Source of the DNA: Paludibacter sp. 47-17
Lineage (GTDB): Bacteria > Bacteroidota > Bacteroidia > Bacteroidales > Paludibacteraceae
DNA: 33,827 nucleotides
NCBI GenBank assembly: GCA_001898935.1
Contig: MKVT01000012.1
Coordinates: 1 to 33,827 of the forward strand
Direction of reading: 5' to 3'
The notes beneath the pieces were generated by a model that was not told where the DNA came from, made no database searches, and worked only from the letters and a program-made list of their open reading frames with translations. The stretch's first letter is position 1. Every line of letters starts with the position of its first letter. Made by a program: the position numbers and the translations under genes. Below, piece after piece: positions 33,385 to 33,827 of this stretch.

Positions 33385-33827
33385 ATGAAGATTTTAGTAG
33401 CAACCGACAAGCCTTTTGCCAAAGTGGCGGTAGAAGGGATTCGTAAGGAAGTGGAAGCTGCCGGATATGAGCTGGTTCTGCTGGAGAAGTATACTCAAAA
33501 GCAGCAATTGCTCGATGCGGTGGCCAATGTGGATGCCATAATCGTCCGGAGCGATATTATCGACAAGGAAGTGATTGCGGCGGCCGGGAACCTGAAGATA
33601 GTGGTTCGCGCCGGTGCCGGTTACGATAATATCGATCTGGAAGCGGCAACCGAAGCCAAGGTGTGCGTGATGAATACGCCGGGTCAGAATGCCAATGCCG
33701 TGGCCGAGCTGGTGTTCGGCATGTTGATTTACGCACTGCGTAATTTTTATAATGGTACTTCGGGTACCGAGTTGAAGGGGAAGAAACTGGGTATTCATGC
33801 CTATGGTAACGTGGGGCGGAATGTGGC
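33385..33827 (+). CDS. serA: D-3-phosphoglycerate dehydrogenase, N-terminal part (3' end off window)
   Basis: The first 147 residues of a D-isomer-specific 2-hydroxyacid dehydrogenase are present. The substrate domain begins MKILVATDKPFAKVAVEGI and contains IIVRSDIIDKEVI, KIVVRAGAGYDNIDLEAA and NTPGQNANAVAELVFGML, all SerA-like. The nucleotide-binding loop begins as GIHAYGNVGRNVA at the window edge. With serC just upstream it should make 3-phosphohydroxypyruvate from 3-phosphoglycerate. The catalytic histidine and any ACT domain lie beyond the edge, so the subtype is unknown. Confidence 0.93.
   Translation, partial: MKILVATDKPFAKVAVEGIRKEVEAAGYELVLLEKYTQKQQLLDAVANVDAIIVRSDIIDKEVIAAAGNLKIVVRAGAGYDNIDLEAATEAKVCVMNTPGQNANAVAELVFGMLIYALRNFYNGTSGTELKGKKLGIHAYGNVGRNV

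Overview
The window looks like a chromosome segment of a Bacteroidota bacterium, most likely order Bacteroidales. The signs are two SusC/SusD pairs with lipoprotein signal peptides, repeated upstream matches to the Bacteroides-type promoter (TTG/TTTG, about 19-23 bases, then TAnnTTTG), a CBS-tailed ClC protein, class I fumarase, and the serC-serA order. Most genes are fairly GC-rich and favour codons such as TCG. The stretch from about 12,000 to 20,200 is visibly AT-richer. No rRNA, tRNA or CRISPR array was recognised. Layout: 1-1561 (minus) is the N-terminal part of a large secreted multi-domain protein. 1716-3428 (minus) is recJ, divergent from an apparent operon at 3540-6941 of a polyprenyl-phosphate sugar transferase, a ClC chloride channel/transporter and xseB, closed by a strong hairpin. 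7174-11908 is a first susC-susD pair and 12175-17861 a second susC-susD pair plus a third lipoprotein. Both pairs have near-identical promoter and leader architecture. 17926-19165 is a decayed IS3-family element, followed by a possible miniature element (19281-19389) and an unrecognised AT-rich lipoprotein (19424-19954, minus). From 20240 on the content is housekeeping: class I fumarase (minus), divergent gpmI, metH behind a highly structured intergenic region, a 56-residue two-helix membrane protein (26553-26723, minus) that is easily missed, a GT4-like glycosyltransferase, mutS, alanine dehydrogenase (minus), serC and the start of serA. How the genes work together: the two SusCD systems should import oligosaccharides or similar oligomers across the outer membrane with TonB energy. 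No hydrolase, sensor or sigma/anti-sigma pair lies beside them in the window, so the substrate cannot be deduced. Fumarase, phosphoglycerate mutase, SerC/SerA, alanine dehydrogenase and MetH cover central carbon, serine, alanine and methionine metabolism. RecJ, MutS and XseB are DNA repair functions. The best candidates for something undescribed are the structured region before metH, which contains a potential pseudoknot, the twin susC leaders carrying an AACTTGAAGTT dyad, and the AT-rich island with its orphan lipoproteins.
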